A DNA stretch of 46,318 nucleotides. Origin: a virus. The translations under genes and the position numbers were made by a program. The notes below the pieces were generated by a model. That model was not told the origin of the DNA. It did no database searches and saw nothing but the letters and a program-made list of their open reading frames with translations. The stretch spans positions 1 to 46,318 of IMG/VR virus record IMGVR_UViG_3300011115_000503; one strand, 5' to 3'. Shown here piece after piece: positions 45,974 to 46,318 of the stretch. Each line of letters begins with the position of its first letter. Position 1 is the stretch's first letter.

Positions 45974-46318
45974 TTAAAAGTGTGGGTCGTAATAATGTTC
46001 GCGCATGCCCAAGATCAAACCACCATTACGGCGTTGCTTGAATCTGCCTGTCTGTTGGTTGGTGTATCCGCGAACCCATTTGCCTGTCTTGCGATCCATA
46101 CGAAAGATGTCAAGGTATCCAGTAGGGTTTGGCTCGAAGGAGTAAACGGCACTGCCATCGTGTGCGCTACCAGAGACAACCGTTGGCTTGTCTTCAATGA
46201 TGTGGATCTCGTATGCCCACACTTTGCTCTTCAACTCAATAACCTTCACCACCGTTGCGGCGTGACGATCAGTCCATGACAATGTTGTAGCGCCCATGCC
46301 AACTGTTGGTTCTGGATC
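45974..46318 (-). CDS. Unknown phage protein, 5' end cut by the window (at least 114 aa)
   Basis: The frame stays open to the window edge. An internal ATG exists at 46297, but the upstream codons DPEPTVG continue into the conserved-type VGMGATTLSWTDRHAATVVK, so the true start is probably outside. The rest is beta-rich (VWAYEIHIIEDKPTVVSG, DGSAVYSFEPNPTGYLDIF) and ends ILGMREHYYDPHF. I have seen this GMGAT...SDRxAxTV pattern in short phage proteins without a known function. Its stop lies 87 nt before the next gene, in a gap that holds a hairpin and promoter. Confidence 0.62.
   Translation of the reverse strand, partial: DPEPTVGMGATTLSWTDRHAATVVKVIELKSKVWAYEIHIIEDKPTVVSGSAHDGSAVYSFEPNPTGYLDIFRMDRKTGKWVRGYTNQQTGRFKQRRNGGLILGMREHYYDPHF

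Overview
This window looks like most of the genome of a short-tailed (podovirus-like) double-stranded DNA phage. The evidence is a complete packaging and head module (small and large terminase, portal, scaffold, major capsid protein), P22 gp10-like and gp4/gp11-like tail-hub proteins, a group of large probable ejection proteins that includes a transglycosylase, and no sheath, tail tube, baseplate or conventional tape measure. The lysis genes (GH24 lysozyme, three-segment holin candidate, several tiny membrane proteins) and the virion transglycosylase suit a Gram-negative host. Host genus cannot be read from the sequence. Both ends are cut inside genes (helicase at the left, an unknown gene at the right), so this is an internal or circularly permuted piece. 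I saw no tRNA, integrase, transposase or CRISPR array.

Layout. (1) 1-2248, minus strand: a YdaS/Cro-like repressor, a strongly structured leader, a ParB-like DNA-binding protein and a DEAH-box helicase. (2) About 2249-2362: a divergent control region with a 15-bp operator palindrome between two promoters; the repressor appears to be made from a leaderless mRNA. (3) 2362-4379, plus strand: a tiny membrane peptide, an SSB-like protein, a RecB/Cas4-like PD-(D/E)XK nuclease and two small proteins, ending at a hairpin shared with the late genes. (4) 46318 down to 4497, minus strand: one long late cluster with mostly overlapping or tightly packed genes. In order of transcription it holds small unknown genes, terminase, a proline-rich protein, a 1129-residue multidomain protein, portal, a GroES-like co-chaperonin, scaffold, capsid and accessory head proteins, glycine/lysine-rich proteins, connector, tail fibres and adhesins, the lysis cassette, a second adaptor, another fibre, a gp10-like hub, and four probable ejection proteins, one of 1964 residues.

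How it works together. The left module would set the early/late or lysogeny decision and replicate DNA. Terminase fills a prohead built from portal, scaffold and capsid, possibly folded with a phage-modified chaperonin. The fibres and glycine-rich adhesins bind the cell, and the large internal proteins plus transglycosylase carry DNA across the envelope. The observations most worth following up are: a 17-bp perfect palindrome present once inside the ParB-like gene and once across the terminase stop codon; a three-way-junction RNA with a U-tract directly before the ParB-like gene; a short double-glycine motif shared by at least five otherwise unrelated proteins of the late cluster; an acidic DGSA motif shared by portal and scaffold; an 18/22-residue repeat array in the giant ejection protein; and a carbohydrate-binding-like insertion in the connector.
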